From assembly GCF_003675385.1 (NCBI RefSeq), contig NZ_RCWZ01000005.1, forward strand, positions 372,001 through 436,000: a stretch of DNA of 64,000 nt. The letters run 5' to 3'. The translations under genes were made by a program, and so were the position numbers. How positions within the stretch are numbered: the stretch's first letter is position 1; each line of letters begins with the position of its first letter. Shown here one piece after another: positions 53,663 through 61,970 of the stretch. The stretch comes from Mucilaginibacter kameinonensis. GTDB taxonomy: Bacteria > Bacteroidota > Bacteroidia > Sphingobacteriales > Sphingobacteriaceae. The notes below the pieces were generated by a model. It did not search any database. It saw nothing but the letters and a program-made list of their open reading frames with translations, and was not told where the DNA came from.

Positions 53663-54658
53663 TTAGCTCACAGTTGCAATATTGGTATTCTTATAAACCG
53701 GAGCCAGATGCAGTAGCATATCAGTCGTCATGGCGACAAGATCATATTTTGGCGTCCAGTTCCAATCGAGCTTTGCTGCATTGTCATCAACACCGGCCGG
53801 CCACGAGTTTGCTATAGACTGACGCTTGTCGGCATCATAACTGATGGTAAAACCGGGAAGGTGTTTTTGCAATTCGGTTGCAAGCTCGGCAGGTGTGAAA
53901 CTTAAAGCACCTATATTATAAGCGCCACGTTCTTTAAGCACGTCGGCCGGGGCATCCATCAGTTCAAGGGTGGCCCTTACGGCATCGTCCATGTACATCA
54001 TAGGCAATGCCGTGTCGGGGTTCAGGTAGCAATTGTAACTTCCGTTCTGCAAAGCTTCGTGGAATATAGCTACCGCATAATCAGTAGTACCGCCACCGGC
54101 CGGAGCGCTATAACTAATTAATCCGGGATAACGGATACTGCGTACATCAAGCCCATAGTGCTCACGGTAATAGGCACACCATTGCTCGCCGGCCTCTTTG
54201 CTAATACCATAAACGGTTTGTGGGTCAAGCAGAGCATCCTGCGGACTGATCTTGCGCGCTGTTGATGGCCCAAACACGGCAATACTGCTTGGCCAAAATA
54301 CCTTATCCAATTTATGATCTTTAGCAACCTCCAGGATATTCAGCAGGCTTTGCATATTCAGGTGCCAGGCCTTTAGTGGGGCTTCTTCTCCTTTTGCAGA
54401 TAAAGTGGCTGCGAGGTGATAGATCTGAGTTACACCATAGGTAATAACCAGGTTCTCCAACTCATTTTTATCCAATACATTAAGCTGATGGTATGGGCGG
54501 TTTGATTCAGATATTGAAGCGGCATCATGTAGGTCGGTAGCGATGACTTGTTTTCTGCCGTAAACGTTTCTTAAGGCGGCTACCAGTTCAGTACCGATCT
54601 GCCCGCGGGCACCGGTAACAAGGATTACCGGCGATGATTGATTTGTATCGTGTTCCAT
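53663..54658 (-). CDS. NAD-dependent epimerase/SDR-type L-threonine 3-dehydrogenase
   Basis: The 331-residue SDR enzyme has the Rossmann glycine motif TGARGQIG (15-22), Ser124/125 in PSSIAVFG, and the catalytic Tyr150-x3-Lys154 in YGISKEAGEQW. Sequences such as ILVTGARGQIGTELV, RYPGLISY and GGTTDYAVAIFHEAL match the extended-SDR threonine dehydrogenases, which oxidise threonine to 2-amino-3-oxobutyrate. A divergent Lrp-type regulator 148 bases away supports amino-acid metabolism. The 2-amino-3-ketobutyrate CoA ligase is not in the window. Confidence 0.87.
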   Translation of the reverse strand: MEHDTNQSSPVILVTGARGQIGTELVAALRNVYGRKQVIATDLHDAASISESNRPYHQLNVLDKNELENLVITYGVTQIYHLAATLSAKGEEAPLKAWHLNMQSLLNILEVAKDHKLDKVFWPSSIAVFGPSTARKISPQDALLDPQTVYGISKEAGEQWCAYYREHYGLDVRSIRYPGLISYSAPAGGGTTDYAVAIFHEALQNGSYNCYLNPDTALPMMYMDDAVRATLELMDAPADVLKERGAYNIGALSFTPAELATELQKHLPGFTISYDADKRQSIANSWPAGVDDNAAKLDWNWTPKYDLVAMTTDMLLHLAPVYKNTNIATVS

Positions 54659-54806
54659 AGTATTATGATGTAAAATTGTATATTCACAACCTTATAATCC
54701 ATACAGAACATAAAAATTGGCTTTTAGAACCGAAAATACAATTCAAAACAGGTTTTGAAACTTTTGATAAATATTTGACGAATATCTTTTAGTTTTTGTA
54801 ACTCTT

Positions 54807-55280
54807 ATGCTTGATCAACTCGACGATACCGATATCCGCATACTTCAATTACTGCAGGAAAATGCCCGCCTTACCGGTCAGGAAATAGGACTGAAGCTCA
54901 ATAAAACCACTACTCCTATTAATAACCGCATCCGCTCGTTGCAGGAACGGGGCTATATTAAAAAATATGTAGCCGTACTTGATCATGAAAAACTGGAGCT
55001 TGATTTCATGACCTTTACCCACGTACAATTGAAAGACCATAGCCAGCACAGCCTAAGTCATTTTGAAAGTGAGATCATTAAACTTCCGGAGGTATTAGAA
55101 TGTTATCACCTTACAGGTGATTTTGACTTTATTTTAAAGGTAACGGTGAAAGATCGTAAAGAATATCACGATTTTTTGATGAACCGGCTTTTTGCCATCA
55201 TTGCTATTGGCAAAGTAGAAACCAAATTGGTGATGAAAGCGGCAAAAACGGAAACCGCGTTACCCATCAGAAAGCATTAA
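54807..55280 (+). CDS. Lrp/AsnC family transcriptional regulator
   Basis: The 157-residue protein has the Lrp helix-turn-helix (LDDTDIRILQLLQENARLTG, GLKLNKTTTPINNRIRSLQE) and a RAM/AsnC effector domain (about 70-145; VLECYHLTGDFDFILKVTVK). It is divergent from the threonine dehydrogenase-like gene and probably regulates it, together with the co-transcribed sigma factor, in response to an amino acid. The convergent small gene begins 10 bases after its stop. Confidence 0.95.
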   Translation: MLDQLDDTDIRILQLLQENARLTGQEIGLKLNKTTTPINNRIRSLQERGYIKKYVAVLDHEKLELDFMTFTHVQLKDHSQHSLSHFESEIIKLPEVLECYHLTGDFDFILKVTVKDRKEYHDFLMNRLFAIIAIGKVETKLVMKAAKTETALPIRKH

Positions 55281-55290
55281 GATCAAATTA

Positions 55291-55599
55291 TCAAAAATAG
55301 CCCTCTGTTGATGCAACAAGTGTAAGTAGCTCGAGCTTTGGCTCTACTTCTAAATCGCTGGCTTCAAGCTCAGTTGCGAATTTATGGAATGATGCCAAGC
55401 TTTGTAAAACCAGGTGCGCTTCCTCATTCTCCAGCTGATCAAAATGCATGAATGTTTTGCCGTCGGGTAATAACCAGGCTGTATATTTGATGCCGGGGTG
55501 GTTTAAAGTTTTTAATTCTTCAACAATGGCAGCGATGTTACGTTGATTGGTGGCCGCGAACTCCGGGCGTGTGGTGTATTGTACTCTTACTACTTTCAT
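55291..55599 (-). CDS. Small conserved-looking cytoplasmic protein, unknown function
   Basis: The 102-residue protein is soluble and looks like a dimeric alpha/beta-barrel (ABM-like) fold: strand (MKVVRVQYTTRP), helix (AAIVEELKTL), strands (IKYTAWLLPDGKTFMHFDQL), helix (HLVLQSLASFHKFATELE), strand (PKLELLTLVAS). No catalytic residue is assigned. Its ATG lies 1 base after the stop of a 44-residue membrane ORF, so the two are probably co-transcribed, divergently from arsR. Confidence 0.78.
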   Translation of the reverse strand: MKVVRVQYTTRPEFAATNQRNIAAIVEELKTLNHPGIKYTAWLLPDGKTFMHFDQLENEEAHLVLQSLASFHKFATELEASDLEVEPKLELLTLVASTEGYF

Positions 55600-55600
55600 A

Positions 55601-55735
55601 TCATAAAGCTAAAGCATATACCATAAGTACAAAACAGGCAAATGTGCCAACAAACAGGGGGATTTGCGCCATATTATAACCAGCAATAGTCCTCCCACGT
55701 ATTAATTTTCGAGCAGTGCTGTTTTTCATTGTCAT
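55601..55735 (-). CDS. Possible 44-residue single-pass membrane protein
   Basis: A short frame from ATG at 55735 (or 55729) encodes a basic N-terminus (MKNSTARKLIRGRTIAGYN) and one hydrophobic helix (IPLFVGTFACFVLMVYALAL). Its TGA is separated by a single base from the next gene's ATG, the tight spacing of an operon. It lies 95 bases from the divergent arsR start. A small membrane protein is plausible; it could also be a leader peptide. No homologue was checked. Confidence 0.45.
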   Translation of the reverse strand: MTMKNSTARKLIRGRTIAGYNMAQIPLFVGTFACFVLMVYALAL

Positions 55736-55752
55736 TTCTATGTTTAAAATAG

Positions 55753-55768
55753 ATAGAAACATTTCTAT
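55753..55768. promoter_or_regulatory. ArsR-type operator palindrome
   Basis: ATAGAAA-CA-TTTCTAT is a perfect 7-base inverted repeat. CATTTCTATGT occurs twice nearby (55733-55743 and 55760-55770). The palindrome covers the -33 region of the arsR promoter. Confidence 0.55.
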
Positions 55769-55791
55769 GTGTTAATATTATTATACCTTTG
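55762..55791 (+). promoter_or_regulatory. arsR promoter
   Basis: The -7 element TACCTTTG (55784-55791) matches TAnnTTTG exactly; TTTC (close to the -33 TTTG) lies at 55762-55765 with an 18-base spacer. The arsR ATG is 39 bases downstream. Confidence 0.5.
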
Positions 55792-55830
55792 TATTATTAA
55801 AGCTGATTAAGTAATCAGCAAAACAAAATA

Positions 55831-56106
55831 ATGGACAACAAAAAAATAGAGAAAATATCCAGGGCGTTAAGCGATGCGAACAGGATAGCTATTTTACAGC
55901 AGTTTAAAAAGAAGAAGGATTGCCTTTACTGCGCAGAGGTAAATGATTTACTTGATCTTACACAGCCTTCTGTATCGCATCACTTAAAACAACTGGTTGA
56001 TGCCGATTTGCTTTTGCCCCAAAAAGAAGGCCGTAATCTTAAATACGTACTGAACCAGGAAGTACTTGACGAGTACATTGCCTGCCTGAACGAATTGAAA
56101 AATTAA
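55831..56106 (+). CDS. ArsR family helix-turn-helix regulator
   Basis: The 91-residue protein is a compact winged helix (KISRALSDANRIAILQQF, CAEVNDLLDLTQPSVSHHLK, QKEGRNLKYVLN). A CLYC pair (CxxC form) occurs after the first helices, and one further Cys is near the C-terminus, so a metal or thiol sensor is possible, but the classic ELCVCDL motif is absent. It lies 77 bases upstream of an MFS transporter that it probably regulates, and has its own operator-like palindrome. Confidence 0.92.
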   Translation: MDNKKIEKISRALSDANRIAILQQFKKKKDCLYCAEVNDLLDLTQPSVSHHLKQLVDADLLLPQKEGRNLKYVLNQEVLDEYIACLNELKN

Positions 56107-56183
56107 GTATTAGTTTTCTGAAGCAAGCATGATTTTGCAGATTTAAAATATCGAAACTTTTAAATATTTAAATATTTCTACTC

Positions 56184-57392
56184 ATGAATAAATCAATTTA
56201 TATTATGGCCCTGGGTGCTTTTGGCATCATAACTACCGAGTTTGGAGTTATCGGCATCCTCCCCGACCTGGTAAAAGAATTTCATATATCAATTGACACG
56301 GCAGGTTGGCTACTAAGTGCTTTTGCGTTAACAGTGGCACTTGCCGGGCCTTTTACCAATATGCTTACCGCACGCCTTAACCGCAAATTTGTAATGTGCC
56401 TTGTATTGGGAATCTTCGTTATCTCCAACCTGTTATCGGCAGTGGCGCCAAACTTTACCGTACTGATGATAGCCCGCATATTGCCCGCCTTTTTGCACCC
56501 GGTATTCTGGGCGGTGTCTATGACAGCGGCAGCAAAGCAGGCAGGCCCGAAAGATGCGCCTAAGGCTATTTCGATAGTTATGGCCGGGCTGAGTGTTGCC
56601 ACAGTGCTTGGCGTTCCCCTGACTACCTACATGGCCGATCTGTTTAGCTGGAGAGCTTCATTTATTGTATCAGCGATTGTCAACTTGTTGGCGTTTGGCG
56701 CTTTAACACTATTTGCTCCTTCAATGCCGGTTAACGAAGAACAAGCAAGCCCTAAAAGCCAACTGCAATTATTGCGAAATGTTCATTTATGGGTTAAGCT
56801 ATTGGCTTCAACTATTATACTGGCAGGTATGTTTGCCACTTATGGTTACCTTGCCGAATACCTGGATAAGGTATCACGTATGAGCGGAGCGCAGATCAGT
56901 ATTATGCTGCTGGTGTTTGGTGGTACAGGTATAGCCGGGAACTGGTTAATGGGCATTGCGCTAAGTAAAAACGTAACGCTTACTGTTCGCCTGTTTTTAC
57001 TTTCATTGGTAGCAACCCATATACTGGCCTATCAGTTTGGCGGATATTTTATTCCCATGGTCGTTATCCTTTCGGTTTGGGGTTTTATACATACCGGGGG
57101 ATTCCTTGCAGCCAACATACAACTTACACACGGTATTGAAGAACCTGCGCTCGACTTTGTAAACAGCCTGCTCCCCTCCTTTTTTAATGCCGGTATAACG
57201 CTGGGTACTTTACTGGGTGGTTTTGTGATTGCTCATTATGGTATTCACCAGGTAATCTGGATGACAGTACCGTTGCTTTTGCTTGCATTTGGTATGAGCT
57301 TTATAAAATCAAACGTTACACAAAAAGTAACATTCGCAGCTATTGAAGAAATACAAGAGCCCGAACCCGTACAAGTAGCTATTTGTGAATAA
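56184..57392 (+). CDS. MFS transporter, AraJ/DHA1-like efflux permease
   Basis: The 402-residue protein has twelve predicted membrane helices. Helix 1 ends FGVIGILPDL, the loop 2-3 motif is NMLTARLNRKFVM and the motif after helix 5 is GVPLTTYMADLFSWRASFIV. This is the DHA1/AraJ sugar-efflux-like group of drug or metabolite exporters. It is downstream of ArsR and was probably named for arabinose export only by similarity. A 16-base perfect palindrome AAATATTTAAATATTT (56162-56177) lies 6 bases before its ATG. Confidence 0.93.
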   Translation: MNKSIYIMALGAFGIITTEFGVIGILPDLVKEFHISIDTAGWLLSAFALTVALAGPFTNMLTARLNRKFVMCLVLGIFVISNLLSAVAPNFTVLMIARILPAFLHPVFWAVSMTAAAKQAGPKDAPKAISIVMAGLSVATVLGVPLTTYMADLFSWRASFIVSAIVNLLAFGALTLFAPSMPVNEEQASPKSQLQLLRNVHLWVKLLASTIILAGMFATYGYLAEYLDKVSRMSGAQISIMLLVFGGTGIAGNWLMGIALSKNVTLTVRLFLLSLVATHILAYQFGGYFIPMVVILSVWGFIHTGGFLAANIQLTHGIEEPALDFVNSLLPSFFNAGITLGTLLGGFVIAHYGIHQVIWMTVPLLLLAFGMSFIKSNVTQKVTFAAIEEIQEPEPVQVAICE

Positions 57393-57416
57393 GAGTAAAA
57401 TGTTGCCTATAAAAGC

Positions 57417-57450
57417 AAAAAAGTCCCTGGCATTAACCAGGGACTTTTTT
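57417..57450. terminator. Bidirectional intrinsic terminator
   Basis: AAAAAAGTCCCTGG (57417-57430) pairs with CCAGGGACTTTTTT (57437-57450), loop CATTAA. It serves the MFS gene and the convergent DUF4998-like gene. Confidence 0.9.
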
Positions 57451-57454
57451 TTCT

Positions 57455-58702
57455 TTAATTTTTGAAGAGTTTAATATTAAACACCGTAAAGTAACTGCCC
57501 GGATTGCCGTTCCCTACAATATTTCCTAAAAATCCAATTGATACTACCTGTGGCGAAGCAAGCGTAAAGGTAAAAGTCTTCACCTCTCTTGAATTTGGAC
57601 TTGTGCTGCCTACGTTAGCACCGTTAAACAAATTCACATATCCTAAGGCTGTTGAAAGGTTTGCAAGCACCGGTATGCCATTACCTCCAGCAGCTGCGAT
57701 GCAATAAACCGATGAATTTGATTGCACTTCCGAATATGCGTCAAAGGAAACAATATAATTTCCGGCCGGCAATGGTGACGAAGTGGACTGATAAACAATA
57801 CCGTTAACCACAGGCGTATTATTCCATGTTTCCCAGTTAAGTGTACCACCACCATCAGAACTGTAACCGCCATTAGTGCCGCCGTCCTTATTCTTAGCTG
57901 CCGCATTTGTTATCCATGGTGCGGCGAGCGTTCCCCAGCGCCCGTCAAAGGTGTTTCTTTGGAAAGGCCCGGTGTTGGTGAGGTAAATACTGGTTACATC
58001 TGCCTTAACATTATGATCCTGATAGTCTACATAAAAAGTATCGATGGCTGTTGGGTTAGGTTTAAAAGCCGTACGGTAGCTGATCATGCTTCCTGCTTTA
58101 AACTTTGGCAATGATGTGCTTAACCCGGTTGCCAAAGAAGTGATCAGCGTATCGTGCTGTTTGTTTGAAACATCAGTGTACTTAATCTCCATGGAAATTA
58201 AACCGTCATCGACATTTACATCAGCCCAGTTAATCAGAGCCGAACCATCTGATTGCAGTTCTGCCTTGGCGATACCCCTGTTAATAAGCGAACTTTGATA
58301 AAGGCTGCCATATACGTTGGCAGCCAATGTAACCGGCACCGAAATATGCCCACCATTATCGAAAGTGCGGACCTCGAAAGTCATGGTACCTTCTGGTAAA
58401 TTGGGAATGAACAATTTCGCGGTATCAATTCCGGAACTGCGGGTAACCAGTGTTTCTATAGAATCCTGCTTACTGTTCCAATAAACCCTGTATTTTACAA
58501 TTTTTGGATCTGACGTAAAAAGTCCCGTCAAAAAAACCCGGTTCTTGCCCGAAAATACTTGTACCGAATCCAGTTTGCCAGGATATATAATTGGTCCGTT
58601 AGGCTCATATTTCTTTTTATAGTCATCCATTTTAGTGCAGGAGCTTAGAATGAAAGCAGCCAGCATCAACAGATAATATGATGTTATTTTATATAATTTC
58701 AT
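57455..58702 (-). CDS. DUF4998-like surface lipoprotein of the second Sus locus
   Basis: The 415-residue reading starts at the ATG at 58702 and has lipobox LSSC (Cys22); a longer GTG-started frame overlaps the previous gene. The sequence begins MDDYKKKYEPNGPIIYPGKL, typical of the DUF4998 family: an Ig/FN3-like N-terminal part (about 35-210) and a C-terminal carbohydrate-binding-like beta sandwich (about 245-415; GGTLNWETWNNTPV, AGNYIVSFDAYSEV). It is the last gene of the locus and most likely a glycan-binding surface protein. The glycan is unknown. Confidence 0.85.
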   Translation of the reverse strand: MKLYKITSYYLLMLAAFILSSCTKMDDYKKKYEPNGPIIYPGKLDSVQVFSGKNRVFLTGLFTSDPKIVKYRVYWNSKQDSIETLVTRSSGIDTAKLFIPNLPEGTMTFEVRTFDNGGHISVPVTLAANVYGSLYQSSLINRGIAKAELQSDGSALINWADVNVDDGLISMEIKYTDVSNKQHDTLITSLATGLSTSLPKFKAGSMISYRTAFKPNPTAIDTFYVDYQDHNVKADVTSIYLTNTGPFQRNTFDGRWGTLAAPWITNAAAKNKDGGTNGGYSSDGGGTLNWETWNNTPVVNGIVYQSTSSPLPAGNYIVSFDAYSEVQSNSSVYCIAAAGGNGIPVLANLSTALGYVNLFNGANVGSTSPNSREVKTFTFTLASPQVVSIGFLGNIVGNGNPGSYFTVFNIKLFKN

Positions 58703-58736
58703 GATGGTAATTAAATTGATGAATGCATTGATTCTA

Positions 58737-59942
58737 CTACTTTCCAAACAGGGTAAACTCACTGATACTCATGAAGTACGAACCTGTCCAGTTACGTAAG
58801 CTCCTGATCCTGATGTACCTGTAACCACTTAATCCGGCCGGAAAATCAAAGCCCCAACCATCATGTGCATATTTGTAATCGGCGGCCGTTTCTGTACCCG
58901 ACGGTGAACCAGATGGTTTTACTATATTACAGGTTAACAGTTTTGTCCACGAAGCATCAAGTGCACCATTCACGTTTGGTGAGTTTGATCCCCATATTTC
59001 AAAATCACGCAGATTGCCCCTTACATAGTACACATTACCAATCTCAATGAAAGGATTGAGGATAAAACGACTAAGTACCCGCTGCTTACCAAGATCGATG
59101 GTTACCATTTGCGGGCTACCGGCACTCTCAACTGTAAAGAGGCAATTTGGCCATCCCCCGGTAAAGTTTCCGTCAAAAATTTTAGTTACATCGGTATATG
59201 AATACAGGTTGGTAGCATCACCAGGCAACACATAGGCCGACCAATCTGACTTTGAAAATTGTTCCTCATAAAACGGCGTAAGCTTTAAAAATAAAGTGTC
59301 CGATTTATTTAAAAACCTATCCCGTACAAGAAACGCGTACTTGCGCTCAATAGCCGGCTGGCCTCTAACAGCAGCCTTTATTGAGAGGCTGTTGCTGTAC
59401 ACATTGTCCATTCCTTTTGTCTGCACATATAATCCGTTGCTGGCAGTATCAACCATTGGCACAATAACCAGGTTATCCTGACTGATATTATCACAGGCAA
59501 TATTAAAACCACCAAAAGTAGCGGTTATTTTAAGTGACCGGTAAGCAAGAAGATACGGTGGAGTTAATGGGTTGGCTGTAACACTAACGGGTGCCGAAAC
59601 TTTTTCGCTTGAATTTACTGCGTAAAGCTTTATCACGTGTGCCAGTGTATCACCAAAACCATCAACCGTTAAGGTATTGGTATAGCGCGATGCTATTACT
59701 TCGCGTGTTTTACCTGGAGATGTTTCGTAAACAGCTTTTACGTAAAATACATCATTATCGCCGGGAAGCGTATATGTTAAGCTGGCTTTACCGTGTTCGT
59801 TTTGTATTTGCACATTGGTAACAACCCCGGGGGCGTTATTATTGGTTATAGTGGGTTTATTAAGTGTTTCCTGCTTACAGCCTGTTATTATTATTGCTAA
59901 CAACCAGAGCCAGAAAGCAATTCGTAGTTTTATTGTTTCCAT
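58737..59942 (-). CDS. DUF5000/F5-8-type-C-like surface lipoprotein
   Basis: The reading from the ATG at 59942 gives 401 residues with lipobox ITGC (Cys22); an ATG at 59966 is also possible. It contains an FN3-like stretch (about 40-130; VTNVQIQNEHGKASLTYTLP), a middle domain, and a discoidin-like C-terminal beta sandwich (about 240-401; VTIDLGKQRVLSRFILNP, NLRDFEIWGSNSPNVNG, YRYIRIRSLRNWTGSYFMSI), matching DUF4959/DUF5126/DUF5000 lipoproteins of Sus loci. It follows SusD by 39 bases and probably binds glycan at the cell surface. Confidence 0.87.
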   Translation of the reverse strand: METIKLRIAFWLWLLAIIITGCKQETLNKPTITNNNAPGVVTNVQIQNEHGKASLTYTLPGDNDVFYVKAVYETSPGKTREVIASRYTNTLTVDGFGDTLAHVIKLYAVNSSEKVSAPVSVTANPLTPPYLLAYRSLKITATFGGFNIACDNISQDNLVIVPMVDTASNGLYVQTKGMDNVYSNSLSIKAAVRGQPAIERKYAFLVRDRFLNKSDTLFLKLTPFYEEQFSKSDWSAYVLPGDATNLYSYTDVTKIFDGNFTGGWPNCLFTVESAGSPQMVTIDLGKQRVLSRFILNPFIEIGNVYYVRGNLRDFEIWGSNSPNVNGALDASWTKLLTCNIVKPSGSPSGTETAADYKYAHDGWGFDFPAGLSGYRYIRIRSLRNWTGSYFMSISEFTLFGK

Positions 59943-59981
59943 GTGAATGTTTTTATTGTCAAACATGTTATTGCTATATAT

Positions 59982-61952
59982 TTACCAGTTAGGGTTTTGA
60001 ACCAGATTTTGGTTAACCAGTAAATCACTTTCTTTAATTGGCCATAAGTAATCGCGCGGAATCACAAAATGTCTTGAAAAAATTAACCTTTCGCGGTAAT
60101 ACAATTCTGGTGAATTTTCACTTATTGTCCATCCTGTTACGTTGCCATTGAGTTCAATACCGGCTGTTTTCCAGCGTAAAAGATCCCAAAAACGGTGACC
60201 TTCAAAACAAAGCTCAAGACTACGCTCTCGCTGAATGATTGAGCGCATCCCTTCTTTTGTAGTGTACTTGGTTGGATTAATGCTGTATTTAGACCATGAA
60301 TCTTGGACTGTAGGCAGGCCGGCCCTTACCCGGTTTATGTAGGTGTATACATCTGCCACAGGCCCTTGTGCTTCATTTAATGCTTCAGAATAAAGCAAAT
60401 ACAGATCGGATAAACGCATTTCTGGCCAAGGGTAATTGATATAGGTAACCGTGGCCCACTCGTAATGCCAGTTAAGGGCTTTTTTCATATAGAAACCAGC
60501 AATTGGTATCGGCGACGATTGACCAACTTCAGCACCACGGGCCTTCATCCACCAGGTATCTTCATCGGTTTTGGTTGCGCTATTAGCCATATACCACACA
60601 CCTCGGTCAAATCCAAGATCGGCATAATAACGAGGTTCACGGTCAAAATTAAGCCTTGCTGTTGTTTCGCCTTCTTTGATGTTAAAACGCTCATCATGAG
60701 TACCAACCCTTAATTGAGCTATATCACTAAAATCGAGCGTTTTATCTTCATTAATAGGCACGCCGTTTTTAGTATAGAACATTTTGGCCATTTTTATAGT
60801 AGGGCCAAGCAATGGGCGATTGGCTGATTTAGCAGCATCTGCATTGTTAAAATCATACTGCCCCGCGCACATCGACTGGAAAAATGAATTGAAGTTGATG
60901 TTATTATTAGCAGTTAAACCCCAGATCAACTCTTCATTCCATTTTTCACTCATCGCGTTCCTGATGCCCATTTGCGTCATGGTAGTTTGGCTAAGCGGGT
61001 TTGTTGGCGTAGGAAAAGTATACAACCGTATATTTTGCGATTCGCAAAAATCTATTGCCTCTTTACAGGCATCGGCCGCACGCTGCCATTTTTCGGCACT
61101 AAAAGCCAGGTTAAACAGTTGTTCTCCATCTTTATTTTTAAATGAGCTATAATCCGGGTTACCATTAAACAAGGGGCTTGCCGCTGTTACCAATAATTTA
61201 GCTTTCATACTCAAAGCTGCTGCTTTGGTAACGCGTCCAAGCTCACTTCCTTCGTTCCGGATTGTTAGAGGTAGTTTTGCTGCTGCCTGATCATATAACC
61301 CGGCTATATAACTCACTACTTCATCAACAGGACGGCGTTTTACCCTTATATCATCAATTGATGCATCGATAGGCAGATTTTTATCAATAATAGGTATCGG
61401 CCCATAGGCCCTGAACAATTGAAAATGATAAAAAGCTTTTAAAAACTGCGCTTCGGCTATCCAGCGTTCACGTGTATCGATATTAAGGTCGCGTACTTTG
61501 GTTTGGTCGCTTACATTTTCAATAAAAACATTACAATCACGTATGGCTTTATAATTTGCAGCCGCATCCCTGGTGCCATTCATATAATTAGCAATAGGAT
61601 CTGACGAGGTTTGGAAGCCTCTTGGCAACTGCAGTACGTTGGTTGACCGTATGTGATTTGCAGGGTCTTCAACCCAAACTTCGTCGCCTGCTGTAAGCCC
61701 GACGTTATAAGTAGGATCTGTTTCTGTAGGCAGGTAAGAATAACAGGTAAACAAATACTTTTCGGCCTCTGTTTGCGAAACAAAAGCATTAGCTATCGTT
61801 GATACGTTATCGGGGACAACATCCAAAAAAGACTTTTTACAGGATGATACCGGCACAATCAATATTAAGATCATTGTTACCAGGAAGATGTTCCCTTTAG
61901 GTACGCGACTTAATACGGAATGATTAATTTTTTGTATAAAATTACTTTTCAT
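59982..61952 (-). CDS. SusD/RagB family lipoprotein (second Sus locus)
   Basis: The 656-residue protein has a long n-region and lipobox VSSC (Cys38). The SusD layout is clear: NAFVSQTEAEKYLFTCYSYL, AEAQFLKAFYHFQLFRAYGP, DLYLLYSEALNEAQGP, IQRERSLELCFEGHRFWDLL, and the C-terminal YLWPIKESDLLVNQNLVQNP. It captures substrate for the partial SusC that overhangs the right edge. It starts 18 bases after the SusC stop. Its larger size than the first SusD indicates a different ligand. Confidence 0.95.
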   Translation of the reverse strand: MKSNFIQKINHSVLSRVPKGNIFLVTMILILIVPVSSCKKSFLDVVPDNVSTIANAFVSQTEAEKYLFTCYSYLPTETDPTYNVGLTAGDEVWVEDPANHIRSTNVLQLPRGFQTSSDPIANYMNGTRDAAANYKAIRDCNVFIENVSDQTKVRDLNIDTRERWIAEAQFLKAFYHFQLFRAYGPIPIIDKNLPIDASIDDIRVKRRPVDEVVSYIAGLYDQAAAKLPLTIRNEGSELGRVTKAAALSMKAKLLVTAASPLFNGNPDYSSFKNKDGEQLFNLAFSAEKWQRAADACKEAIDFCESQNIRLYTFPTPTNPLSQTTMTQMGIRNAMSEKWNEELIWGLTANNNINFNSFFQSMCAGQYDFNNADAAKSANRPLLGPTIKMAKMFYTKNGVPINEDKTLDFSDIAQLRVGTHDERFNIKEGETTARLNFDREPRYYADLGFDRGVWYMANSATKTDEDTWWMKARGAEVGQSSPIPIAGFYMKKALNWHYEWATVTYINYPWPEMRLSDLYLLYSEALNEAQGPVADVYTYINRVRAGLPTVQDSWSKYSINPTKYTTKEGMRSIIQRERSLELCFEGHRFWDLLRWKTAGIELNGNVTGWTISENSPELYYRERLIFSRHFVIPRDYLWPIKESDLLVNQNLVQNPNW

Positions 61953-61970
61953 ATAATTAATTTGAAAGCT

